64,000 nucleotides of DNA from a bacterium 1xD8-48. GTDB taxonomy: Bacteria > Bacillota > Clostridia > Lachnospirales > Lachnospiraceae. Each line of letters begins with the position of its first letter. The stretch's first letter is position 1. The position numbers and the translations under genes were made by a program. Below the pieces are notes generated by a model that was given only the letters and a program-made list of their open reading frames with translations, was not told the DNA's origin and did not search any database. The DNA is taken from positions 1 to 64,000 of the forward strand of contig QZDS01000027.1 of the NCBI GenBank assembly GCA_009917455.1. The letters run 5' to 3'. Below, in pieces: positions 50,986-59,209 of the stretch.

Positions 50986-53025
50986 TTATTTATTTAAATC
51001 TAATTCGATATCGCCAGCAAATACCTGGTCTTCTTTTCCGAGGGCTCCGGGAATGATGGTGAAGGTATTGGAGATACCATCCTGCGCATCATTGAAAGGA
51101 AGCTTGGATACAGAAGATAAGGAAGCTACCGCACCGTGGGTGTCACGTCCGTGCATCGGGTTGGCGCCGGGAGCGAAAGGCTGGCCTTTCTTACGTCCGT
51201 CAGGGGTGTTGCCTGTTGCCTTACCATAGGTTACATTAGAAGTAATGGTAAGAATGGATGTAGTAGGAACACCGTTTCTGTAGGTGTGGTGTCTTCTGAT
51301 TGCTGTCATGAATTTGTGAACAACTTCCTGAGCAATGCTGTCTACACGGTCATCGTCATTTCCGTATTTAGGGAAGTCGCCGGTTGTCTTGAAGTCAACG
51401 ATAATGCCGTCTTCGTCTCTGATTGCTTCTACCCTGGCATACCTGATTGCTGATAAGGAGTCTGCAACGATGGAAAGTCCGGCAACACCAGTTGCAAAGT
51501 AACGCTTAACGTCTCTGTCATGGAGTGCCATTTCAGCTCTCTCATAGCAGTATTTGTCATGCATATAGTGAATAATATTCAGAGTATTTACATATACGTC
51601 AGCCTGCCATTCCATCATATCAATGAATTTGCTGTAAACATCATCGAAATCAAGAACGTCGCCTGTAACAGGACGGTATTTAGGGCCAACCTGCTTCTTG
51701 GTAACTTCGTCAACACCGCCGTTCAAAGCGTAAAGCAGACATTTTGCAAGGTTTGCTCTTGCGCCGAAGAACTGCATTTCCTTACCGATAACCATAGAGG
51801 ATACGCAGCATGCGATACCGTAGTCGTCGCCGTGAGTTACTCTCATAAGGTCGTCGTTCTCATACTGGATGGAAGAGGTCTGGATAGACATCTTTGCACA
51901 GTATTTCTTCCAGTTTTCAGGAAGTCTGGTGGACCAGAGAACTGTAAGGTTCGGCTCAGGGCTGGGACCTAAGTTGGTCAGGGTGTGCAGATAACGGAAG
52001 CTCATCTTTGTTACCATGGGACGACCGTCAACACCAACGCCGCCGAGAGACTCGGTTACCCATACGGGGTCGCCGGCGAAAATCTGGTTGTACTCGGGAG
52101 TACGGGCAAATTTAACGCAGCGCAGCTTCATAATGAAGTGGTCAACGAACTCCTGGATTTCCTCTTCTGTGAAGGTTCCGTTTGCAAGGTCTCTCTCAGC
52201 GTAAACATCAAGGAAAGTGGATGTACGTCCAAGGGACATAGCGGCGCCGTTCTGCTCCTTAACGGAACACAGATACCCGAAATAGGTAGCCTGGATAGCT
52301 TCTTTTACATTGGAAGCAGGCTTGGAAATATCGCAGCCATAGGAAGCAGCCATTTCCTTCATCAGTTTGAGAGCAACCATCTGCTCGGAAAGCTCTTCGC
52401 GGAGACGAATCACATCATCAGTCATAACGCGTCCGGTGGAATCCTTCTGAGCCTGTTTGTCTTCAATCAGTCTGTCAATACCATACAGAGCAACACGTCT
52501 GTAGTCGCCGATGATACGGCCGCGTCCGTAAGCATCAGGAAGACCCGTGATGATGTGCGCGGAACGGCATGCTCTCATTTCTGCATTGTAAGCGTCGAAG
52601 CATCCGGCATTATGTGTTTTTCTGTGAGTTGAGAAAAATTCGCTGATTTCAGGGTCTACTTCATAGCCGTTATCGGAGCAGGCTTTTTCTGCCATTCTGA
52701 TACCGCCGTAAGGCTGAAGGGAACGCTTGAAAGGTTTGTCCGTCTGGAAGCCGACGATTTTTTCCTTGGATTTGTCAAGGTAACCGGGGCCGTGTGAAGT
52801 AATTGTGGATACAACCCTGGTATCCATGTCAAGAACGCCGCCTGCCTCGCGCTCTTTTTTCTGCAGGTCAAGTACCATCTGCCATAAATCGGTTGTGTCC
52901 TGTGTAGCTTTGGCAAGGAAAGATTCGTCACCATCATAAGGATGATAGTTTCTCTGAATGAAATCACGTACATTGACTTCATTTTCCCATTTGCCGCCTA
53001 CAAAATCTGTCCATTCTGGTTTCAT
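50986..53025 (-). CDS. pflB: pyruvate formate-lyase core, lacking the glycyl-radical domain
   Basis: A 679-residue formate C-acetyltransferase, which converts pyruvate and CoA to acetyl-CoA and formate. The active-site cysteine pair is Cys406-Cys407 in GIACCVSSM. The family is about 750-760 residues long; here the chain stops after [20 protein letters not shown], exactly where the glycyl-radical domain should follow, and that domain is encoded separately by grcA downstream. The stop is a clean TAA and the gene order is core, small ORF, grcA. ATG 53025 is chosen since GAGGAGG ends 9 bases before it; the TTG at 53043 is the RBS itself. It has a strong promoter at 53126-53097. Confidence 0.94.
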   Translation of the reverse strand: MKPEWTDFVGGKWENEVNVRDFIQRNYHPYDGDESFLAKATQDTTDLWQMVLDLQKKEREAGGVLDMDTRVVSTITSHGPGYLDKSKEKIVGFQTDKPFKRSLQPYGGIRMAEKACSDNGYEVDPEISEFFSTHRKTHNAGCFDAYNAEMRACRSAHIITGLPDAYGRGRIIGDYRRVALYGIDRLIEDKQAQKDSTGRVMTDDVIRLREELSEQMVALKLMKEMAASYGCDISKPASNVKEAIQATYFGYLCSVKEQNGAAMSLGRTSTFLDVYAERDLANGTFTEEEIQEFVDHFIMKLRCVKFARTPEYNQIFAGDPVWVTESLGGVGVDGRPMVTKMSFRYLHTLTNLGPSPEPNLTVLWSTRLPENWKKYCAKMSIQTSSIQYENDDLMRVTHGDDYGIACCVSSMVIGKEMQFFGARANLAKCLLYALNGGVDEVTKKQVGPKYRPVTGDVLDFDDVYSKFIDMMEWQADVYVNTLNIIHYMHDKYCYERAEMALHDRDVKRYFATGVAGLSIVADSLSAIRYARVEAIRDEDGIIVDFKTTGDFPKYGNDDDRVDSIAQEVVHKFMTAIRRHHTYRNGVPTTSILTITSNVTYGKATGNTPDGRKKGQPFAPGANPMHGRDTHGAVASLSSVSKLPFNDAQDGISNTFTIIPGALGKEDQVFAGDIELDLNK

Positions 53026-53096
53026 TTGCATAAGCCTCCTCAATTTTGATTTATTTGATATAATTGTGCATAAAACTATGCGATTGCCGTACCATC

Positions 53097-53126
53097 ATTA
53101 TATGTTACCAAGTCATAATGAGTCAA
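53097..53126 (-). promoter_or_regulatory. promoter of the split pfl operon
   Basis: On the minus strand, TTGACT (53126-53121), 18 bases, TATAAT (53102-53097); about 75 bases upstream of the core start. Confidence 0.7.
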
Positions 53127-53224
53127 GGTTGAGAGTGTACTTTTTTATAAACAAAGCATGAATTTTAAGGTAATATTATGATTTTTTTGTAAATTGTGTT
53201 CCCACGGCTTCGCAAGGTTTAGGC

Positions 53225-53253
53225 TTGCCAGAAATCGGGCAAAGTATTATACT
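53225..53253 (+). promoter_or_regulatory. promoter of the DUF1858 gene
   Basis: TTGCCA (53225-53230), 17 bases, TATACT (53248-53253). Confidence 0.65.
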
Positions 53254-53338
53254 GATAACGACCGCGGGACTGACAAATTCTGTAACCGTTCAGCCGGCGG
53301 AAAACGAATGCTTAACGAGGTGAAGGAGGTTATATTAT

Positions 53339-53530
53339 ATGGCAGCAATTACAAAAGAAATGACAATCGGTGAAATTTTGAGAACAAATCCTGACGTGGC
53401 TCCCGTTCTTATGGAAGCGGGAATGCACTGTCTGGGATGCCCGTCCGCACAGGCGGAAAGCCTTGAGGAGGCAGCCATGGTGCATGGTATGGATATCAAT
53501 GATTTGATGAGCAAAATCGAGGCGCTGTAG
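53339..53530 (+). CDS. DUF1858 small redox-type protein
   Basis: A 63-residue DUF1858 protein. The family signature is visible: [30 protein letters not shown], where the CxxC pair may be redox-active or metal-binding; the family is often found near hybrid-cluster or nitrogen/anaerobic redox genes. RBS AAGGAGG lies 9 bases upstream. It is divergent from the pfl operon, with which it shares an intergenic region of 313 bases. Function unknown. Confidence 0.88.
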   Translation: MAAITKEMTIGEILRTNPDVAPVLMEAGMHCLGCPSAQAESLEEAAMVHGMDINDLMSKIEAL

Positions 53531-53582
53531 AGCAACGGCAGGCAGTTTGCGAAGTGTGCTGCCTTTATGCTGTTAATGATTT

Positions 53583-53624
53583 AAGGGATGCCGTATGAAA
53601 TTATGTTTTCATGCGGCATCCCTT
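53583..53624. terminator. bidirectional terminator, DUF1858 / NhaC
   Basis: Perfect 11-bp arms AAGGGATGCCG (53583-53593) and CGGCATCCCTT (53614-53624) with an inner stem ATGAAA/TTTCAT. It lies between two convergent genes. Confidence 0.8.
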
Positions 53625-53647
53625 TGAAGTTTATTGCAGAGGCGTTT

Positions 53648-55273
53648 TTACTCTTCCTTTGTATTGCCGAAGTTTTTAATTAAAATCAGGCAGAGTAAAA
53701 GCAGCAGGATTCCCACCGGAAGCGGAACCCACGGATTTTGTGCAAAGCCGGCCACCAGATAAGTGAGGAAAGAAACGGCGGCTGCCGTCAGCGCGTAGGG
53801 AAGCTGGGTGGAAACATGGTTTACATGGTCGCACTGTGCGCCCGCGCTGGCCATAATGGTGGTGTCCGAAATGGGAGAACAGTGGTCTCCGCAGACGGCG
53901 CCGGCCATACAGGCGGAAATGGAAATAATCATAAGCTGCGGGTTGGAGTTTGCAAACACCGCAACCACAATGGGAATCAGGATGCCAAAGGTGCCCCATG
54001 AGGTTCCAGTTGAAAAAGCAAGAAAGCAGCCTACGAGGAAGATGATGGCGGGCAGGAAGTTCATGAGAGCCCCGGCGCTCTGTTCCATGGCGGCGGCAAC
54101 GAATTTGGCGGCGCCTAAGCTGTCTGTCATCGCCTTTAAGGTCCATGCAAAGGTCAGAATTAAAATGGCCGGAACCATGGCCTTGAATCCGTCAGGCAGA
54201 CATTCCATACATTCTTTAAAGGAGAGCACCCTTCGTATTAAATAAATAATAATTGTAATCAGCATTGCGCAGATGCTTCCAAGGGCAAGTCCGACGGAAG
54301 CGTCCGAGTTGGAAAAGGCCGCTACAAAGCCCTCGCCCTCAAAGAAACCGCCGGTGTAAATCATTCCGATTACACAGCAGACAATCAGGGTGATGATGGG
54401 AATGACCAAATCAATCACTTTACCCTTTGAGTTTACGGGAATTTTCTCATTGGAGGCTGCTGCCTTGCCTGAGGTGAACAAATCTCCCTTTAACGCGTTG
54501 GCTTCATGGGTGCGCATGGGGCCGTAATTGATATTAAGCAGGATAATGGCTATCATCATTACAATCGTTAAAAGTGCGTAATAGTTATAGGGAATCGCCC
54601 TGATAAAAATGGAAAATCCATCCTCCCCTTCCACAAAGCCGGATACTGCGGCGGCCCATGAGGAAATGGGGGCAATGATGCAGACAGGCGCAGCCGTGGC
54701 GTCAATCAGGTAGGCAAGCTTCGCCCGGGAAATCTTATGCTCATCGGTTACGGGCTTCATGACGCTGCCCACGGTCAGGCAGTTGAAATAATCGTCTATG
54801 AAAATAAGTACGCCCAGGGCTACGGTTGCAAGCTGGGCTCCCGCGCGGCTTTTGATTTTTTCTTTGGCAAAATGACCAAACGCGGCGGAACCGCCGGCAC
54901 GGTTCATCAGGCTTACCATAGCGCCGAGAACCACAAGGAATATCAGGATGCCGACGTTGTAGCTGTCAGAAAGTACGGCGGCAAAGCCGTTGTTAAATAT
55001 GTGTGTGATGGTGCCTTCAAAGGAAAAGCCGGAGACGAACAGGCCGCCGACCAGAATTCCTACAAAGAGCGAGCTGTAGACCTCTTTTGTGATAAGAGCC
55101 AGCACAATTGCAACTACAGGGGGGACAAGAGCCCAGAAGGTTGCATACATGGAAGGCAGCTCAGGCGCCGCTTCTTCTGCCGCAAATGCAATGGCCGGCA
55201 TAAGCAGAAAGCAAAGCGATAAAACCGCCGCGTCGATACGCAGGGCGCGCAGTATGCGTTTTGAATTTTTCAT
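53648..55273 (-). CDS. nhaC: NhaC-family sodium/proton antiporter
   Basis: A 541-residue secondary transporter with about 12 hydrophobic helices, matching the NhaC/Na+:H+ antiporter family: ALITKEVYSSLFVGILVGGLF, VIDDYFNCLTVGSVMKPVTD, ISSWAAAVSG and GDHCSPISDTTIMASAGA. The N-terminal hydrophobic stretch and AFAAEEAAP look like a cleavable signal, seen in some members. Start ATG 55273 has AAGGAG upstream. It may also carry an amino acid or organic acid; substrate is not settled by sequence. Confidence 0.88.
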   Translation of the reverse strand: MKNSKRILRALRIDAAVLSLCFLLMPAIAFAAEEAAPELPSMYATFWALVPPVVAIVLALITKEVYSSLFVGILVGGLFVSGFSFEGTITHIFNNGFAAVLSDSYNVGILIFLVVLGAMVSLMNRAGGSAAFGHFAKEKIKSRAGAQLATVALGVLIFIDDYFNCLTVGSVMKPVTDEHKISRAKLAYLIDATAAPVCIIAPISSWAAAVSGFVEGEDGFSIFIRAIPYNYYALLTIVMMIAIILLNINYGPMRTHEANALKGDLFTSGKAAASNEKIPVNSKGKVIDLVIPIITLIVCCVIGMIYTGGFFEGEGFVAAFSNSDASVGLALGSICAMLITIIIYLIRRVLSFKECMECLPDGFKAMVPAILILTFAWTLKAMTDSLGAAKFVAAAMEQSAGALMNFLPAIIFLVGCFLAFSTGTSWGTFGILIPIVVAVFANSNPQLMIISISACMAGAVCGDHCSPISDTTIMASAGAQCDHVNHVSTQLPYALTAAAVSFLTYLVAGFAQNPWVPLPVGILLLLLCLILIKNFGNTKEE

Positions 55274-55434
55274 AATTGAACTCCTTTCGAATTAATCAGC
55301 ACCTCATTTTATCAAAGGTTCCGACAAAAACCAAGCATTTTTGCGTAAAAAAAAGAACTGGGCACTATTTACTAAATATTGGATAATATTAAGCAAATAG
55401 TGCGACAGCGCTTTATAAAAAGGCTCTCTGTAAT

Positions 55435-55463
55435 AAAAAGCCGGATACCGCAGGGTATCCGGC
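55435..55463 (-). terminator. terminator of the MecA gene
   Basis: GCCGGATACC / GGTATCCGGC with a GCAG-type loop; reading on the minus strand a T-run follows (complement of AAAAA at 55435-55439). Confidence 0.85.
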
Positions 55464-55474
55464 CGGTTTGCCGG

Positions 55475-56278
55475 CTAAACGCAGGATAATGACTGCAACG
55501 CCGTATTTTTAATCAACGGCTCGAAGTGTTCTTCCAGATAGGCATCGGAAGACGGAACAGATTTAACGGAACTGCCGTATTCGGAGAGAATGTTGCACAC
55601 CTTGTTAAACTCAATGGGTGTGTGTCCGCTTTTGGACAGAACCAGAATATAGGAACCATCCTCCTGCTTATATAAAGAATTGACGCCGTCATAAAAGTTT
55701 GAAAGTACGTGAGCCGAAGCGATTACCTCCCTTAAGCTGGCAAAGGAATAAAGCCTGGTGAGGTCCATCGTGGCCGCCGCGTCGGACAGCTTTTTCTGGA
55801 GAGCATCCTTGAAAGAACGTTTGGCGTTTTCGAGCTCGGCGTTACTGTCGGACGTCGGAGCGCCTGTCTGGGTGGTGGCGGCGCCTCCGGTCTTTCCGTT
55901 CTGGATTTTGCGGAACAAATCCAGAACGTCATCGGCGCCTTCCGCGATGGTATCGAGAACCTCGTCTAAGGCGCTGCTGTCCGAGTGGACGGAAGGAGCA
56001 AACTTTGAAAAGCGTGTGTCAAGTTCGTCCGGGTCCTCCACTTTGGTAATAATCAGGACAATACACTCTGAATTCAGAGGAATTGCTTCTATCATTAATG
56101 GAATATCTTCCGCTTCAAATCCAAATTCAAAGGATGCCTGCTGCATCATATCACGGAATAAATCTTTTGCCTTTTCGGTACCGTAAGCAAGTTCGCTGAG
56201 CTTTAATTCCCTGTCGGCCAAATCCTCCCGGGTAAGGGTACAGCGAATCTGATGGTCATTAACTTTTTCAATTTTCAT
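55475..56278 (-). CDS. mecA: MecA-family ClpC adaptor
   Basis: A 267-residue adaptor that delivers proteins to ClpC/ClpP in Firmicutes. The N-terminal domain reads MKIEKVNDHQIRCTLTREDL and FEFGFEAEDIPLMIEAIPLN. The C-terminal domain (about 165-267) includes LYSFASLREVIASAHVL and the ClpC-binding region. An acidic, Ser/Thr/Gly-rich linker separates the two. It has a stronger C-terminal IPL... type core as in MecA and not TrfA-like. Terminator at its end. Confidence 0.88.
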   Translation of the reverse strand: MKIEKVNDHQIRCTLTREDLADRELKLSELAYGTEKAKDLFRDMMQQASFEFGFEAEDIPLMIEAIPLNSECIVLIITKVEDPDELDTRFSKFAPSVHSDSSALDEVLDTIAEGADDVLDLFRKIQNGKTGGAATTQTGAPTSDSNAELENAKRSFKDALQKKLSDAAATMDLTRLYSFASLREVIASAHVLSNFYDGVNSLYKQEDGSYILVLSKSGHTPIEFNKVCNILSEYGSSVKSVPSSDAYLEEHFEPLIKNTALQSLSCV

Positions 56279-56478
56279 AATTTATCACATCCCTACTATT
56301 AAGATACTGTTATCCTTCCGTTTGGTGACAATTAAGAGTCACTTAAAAATATATTATACTTTAGGCGAAATTAAGTCAATAGGTCAGAAAAACAGTTTAA
56401 AAAAATTTAATAATCTGCCAGTGTGTAAATGATTTCTAACATATTTGTTAAAAATTAATAAATAAATGTATTTTAGAC

Positions 56479-56507
56479 TTGCAAAATCTGGTAATTAATA
56501 CTATAAT
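56479..56507 (+). promoter_or_regulatory. strong promoter facing an unassigned region
   Basis: TTGCAA (56479-56484), 17 bases, TATAAT (56502-56507). No gene of more than 35 residues with a RBS follows for about 500 bases, only the structured segment described next. Confidence 0.7.
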
Positions 56508-56513
56508 TTGTCC

Positions 56514-56730
56514 TGTAAGATGCTTCCGGATAAATCAGTATCGGAAGGAGGCATGTACTTTATAATTTCATACTAATCTAAATGAATAAAATCAGGAGGC
56601 CTGTCAGGGTATACTGCGGATTTATTATGACCGCAGTCTGGCATAGGCGCAGCAATACCTTTTACGGCAAATCGCTGTAGTAATGCATTGTATGCCCCGG
56701 CAGAGCCGTCTATTCCCTTCGGGCCGGCGG
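56514..56730 (+). ncRNA. unassigned structured RNA-like segment
   Basis: Downstream of the promoter, three hairpins can be folded: 56520-56554 (ATGC-TTCCG with CGGAA-GCAT), 56599-56648 (GCC, TGTCAG, ACTGCGG pairing with CCGCAGT, CTGGCA, GGC) and about 56705-56728 (GCCG and CGGC closing a CCC-TTC-GGG tip). The second hairpin has about 16 paired bases. I could not match it to 6S, SRP, RNase P, tmRNA, T-box or known riboswitch signatures I can recognise. It may be a small RNA, or the leader of the small gene at 57031. The stretch from 56730 to 57030 is AT-rich and shows no feature I can name. A 91-residue ORF in it (56688-56963) has no RBS and a poor sequence and is not called. Confidence 0.35.
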
Positions 56731-57030
56731 CCCCGCAGTCAATTGATACAGGAATTTCTACTTATTTTTATGAAGGGAAGTCTTACAGGCTTTGTGCTTG
56801 TCGCGAATATTTCTATAGATTTTCACTAATTATAATTCAATCCTATTTGGTGTTCGCAGCGGTAATTTATTTAAACTTAGATACGTATCCGGCATCTTAC
56901 CTTTTTAGTATCGTCATTAAAATGAAAACTATAATCGGTTTCGGGATTAATTTATCTCTCTGACATGACATATCACGGATGCCTTTTGGAAAATGCCAGG
57001 AAACAAATCCCGGGACAGATGGGAGAAATT

Positions 57031-57249
57031 ATGACTGCAAAGGATGAGAGAAGCCTCCAGCCGCTCAGAGCAAGACTTGAAGAAATGGAAAGAGAGGGCG
57101 TTAAACTGTATGTCAGCGGTACGCTGGCCACATCGGAGTATATTGTAAGGCATTGCATCAATGAAGATACCGTTTATATGCCCGATTATGTGACTGACGA
57201 AAGCGGCAGGGTAAAGGAAATCAGATACGATAAAATTTATATGAAGTAA
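57031..57249 (+). CDS. 72-residue conserved-looking hypothetical protein
   Basis: A small basic-acidic protein: MTAKDERSLQPLRARLEEMEREG, then LYVSGTLATSEYIVRHC and VYMPDYVTDESGRVKEIRYDKIYMK. Its codon use and internal structure look coding. ATG 57031 has GGGAG upstream, whereas the longer in-frame ATG at 56965 lacks one. I do not recognise the family with certainty. It may be transcribed from the promoter at 56479, which would make the region between it and the promoter a long leader. Confidence 0.6.
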   Translation: MTAKDERSLQPLRARLEEMEREGVKLYVSGTLATSEYIVRHCINEDTVYMPDYVTDESGRVKEIRYDKIYMK

Positions 57250-57371
57250 CAGCCTCCTGCAGCACGCCTGCGGACGCCGGGGAATTGCCCAAGACGGACA
57301 GCCCCCTGGAACGATGAGGATTTTCCGGTGCTCCGGCAGGCATAAAATGTTGTAAAAAGTCAAAATTAATA

Positions 57372-57400
57372 ATGACGGTACCTGATTTGTTTGCTATAAT
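57372..57400 (+). promoter_or_regulatory. promoter of the GH18 gene
   Basis: ATGACG (57372-57377), 17 bases, TATAAT (57395-57400), 23 bases upstream of ATG 57424. Confidence 0.6.
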
Positions 57401-57423
57401 ATAGGGCGATTGGAGGTCACAGG

Positions 57424-59121
57424 ATGAAGAAAAAATTAATACCCGTACTGATTGCAATCGTCCTTATTATTGTAATAGGAGGCGTGAGCGTGGGAGCAGC
57501 ACTGTTTGAGAGATATTCCTATTCTAAGGAAAGAGCTGATTTGTCCGCTTATTTTCAGATGAACGGGGAATCGGATGTGGCAATTATTCTGCAGGATGAA
57601 CTGATTGAGGAGAGGGCAAGGCTTTTTGATAATGCCTATTATCTGGATTTGACCACAGTCCATAAATATTTTAACGACCGTTTTTACGAGGATAAGGGGG
57701 AAGGGCTTTTGCTGTATACGCTTCCCGACGATATTGTCCGCACGGTTATCGGCAGCAGCGAGGTGAGCGGCAAAAGCGGAACGGAGGAACTGCCGTATGT
57801 TCCGGCCAGGTATGAGGGCGACGTCCTGTATCTTGCAATAGATTTTGTGAAAAATTATGCAAATTTTTCCTATGAAGGCTTCGGGGAACCGAACCGCCTC
57901 CAGATTTATACCCAGTGGAACGAGCGCGCCGTGGCAGAGATTAACAAGGATACCGCCGTAAGGGTTTTAGGAGGAGTCAAGAGCGAAATCCTAAAGGATA
58001 TGACAGCCGGGGATAAGGTCATTATACTGGAAGAAATGGAAAGCTGGAGCAAGGTAAAAACCGGCGATTCCATCATCGGGTATGTGGAAAACAAGCGGCT
58101 TGAGAATACGGCGGCGGAGTCTCCCATACCAGTGACTGATTATGTGGAGCCGGAGTATACCAGCATTACAAGAGACCATAAGATTAACCTCGGCTGGCAC
58201 GTGATAGGGGGACCTGCCGGAAACGACACTCTTTCAGAGGCGGTGGCAAACACGAAGGGATTGAACGTGATTTCCCCCACGTGGTTTAAGCTAAATGACA
58301 GCGAGGGCGGTTTTGTAAGCTTTGCAAGCCAGGATTATGTGGACAAGGCTCATGGTATGGGGCTTGAGGTGTGGGCGCTTGTGGAGAACATCGAGTATGC
58401 GGACAGCATCGACATGTACGCTCTTTTGTCTTCCACCACCAAAAGAGCCAGGCTGATTGACAGCCTTGTGAGCACGGCGCTTGACTATAACATAGACGGT
58501 ATTAATGTGGACTTTGAACAGATAAGCACGGACTGCGGGGAGCATTATATTGAGTTTATCAGGGAGCTTTCCATTCCCTGCCGGGCAAACGGCATTGTGC
58601 TTTCCGTGGATAACTATGTACCCACAGGCTATACGGACCATTATGACAGGGGGGAGCAGGGTGTAGTGGCGGACTATGTCATCATCATGGGATATGACGA
58701 GCACTATTCGGGAAGCGACCAGGCGGGAAGCGTTGCGTCCATTAATTTCGTGGAGGAGGGAATCGAAAGGACGGTGGAGCAGGTTCCGGCGCATAAGGTG
58801 ATAAACGCCGTTCCCTTTTACACCAGAATATGGGAGACTAAGGGCGCGGAGCTTGGCAGTCAGGCGGTAGGCATGGCGGCGGCCGAGGAATATGTGAGCG
58901 CCCACAATATTGCGCTGGAGTGGGATGAAGAAACCTGTCAGAATTACGGAGAATATACCGAGGGCGGAAGCCTGTTCCAGGTATGGCTGGAGGATGAGCG
59001 TTCCATAGAGGTTAAGCTGAATATTATGGAGAAATACCAGATTGGCGGCGTGGCCGGCTGGCGGCTGGGCTTTGAAAAGCCGGAAATCTGGGATGTGATT
59101 GGGGTGTATCTGAACAGATAG
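57424..59121 (+). CDS. membrane-anchored GH18-family protein with SH3b domain
   Basis: A 565-residue protein. A single N-terminal transmembrane anchor (residues about 5-28) exposes an extracellular part. Residues about 170-240 resemble a bacterial SH3 domain (VRVLGGVKSEILKDMTAGDKVIILE, then VENKRLE). The C-terminal GH18 barrel (about 255-565) has the catalytic motif DGINVDFEQIS with Glu365; the second Asp of DxxDxDxE is Asn361, a form common in YaaH/SleL-type wall hydrolases. Later YVIIMGYDEHYSG and the GVAGWRLGFEKP end fit the family. Probable substrate is peptidoglycan or another amino-sugar polymer. RBS GGAGGTCACAGG. A terminator hairpin follows. Confidence 0.88.
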   Translation: MKKKLIPVLIAIVLIIVIGGVSVGAALFERYSYSKERADLSAYFQMNGESDVAIILQDELIEERARLFDNAYYLDLTTVHKYFNDRFYEDKGEGLLLYTLPDDIVRTVIGSSEVSGKSGTEELPYVPARYEGDVLYLAIDFVKNYANFSYEGFGEPNRLQIYTQWNERAVAEINKDTAVRVLGGVKSEILKDMTAGDKVIILEEMESWSKVKTGDSIIGYVENKRLENTAAESPIPVTDYVEPEYTSITRDHKINLGWHVIGGPAGNDTLSEAVANTKGLNVISPTWFKLNDSEGGFVSFASQDYVDKAHGMGLEVWALVENIEYADSIDMYALLSSTTKRARLIDSLVSTALDYNIDGINVDFEQISTDCGEHYIEFIRELSIPCRANGIVLSVDNYVPTGYTDHYDRGEQGVVADYVIIMGYDEHYSGSDQAGSVASINFVEEGIERTVEQVPAHKVINAVPFYTRIWETKGAELGSQAVGMAAAEEYVSAHNIALEWDEETCQNYGEYTEGGSLFQVWLEDERSIEVKLNIMEKYQIGGVAGWRLGFEKPEIWDVIGVYLNR

Positions 59122-59175
59122 GAGAAGCAAACGCATTTGTTTTATCCGAATAGAAAAAGTGAGAATATATAATAT

Positions 59176-59200
59176 AAGGAGCGGTTTATGGCCGCTCCTT
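59176..59200. terminator. bidirectional terminator, GH18 / DUF4091
   Basis: Perfect 9-bp arms AAGGAGCGG and CCGCTCCTT with a 7-base loop, flanked by A/T-rich runs on both sides. Confidence 0.85.
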
Positions 59201-59209
59201 AATTTATCT

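Noticed and set aside
56688..56963. 91-residue plus-strand ORF
   Set aside because: No RBS, unlike codon use, half of it is an AT-rich hydrophobic run, and it overlaps the structured segment.
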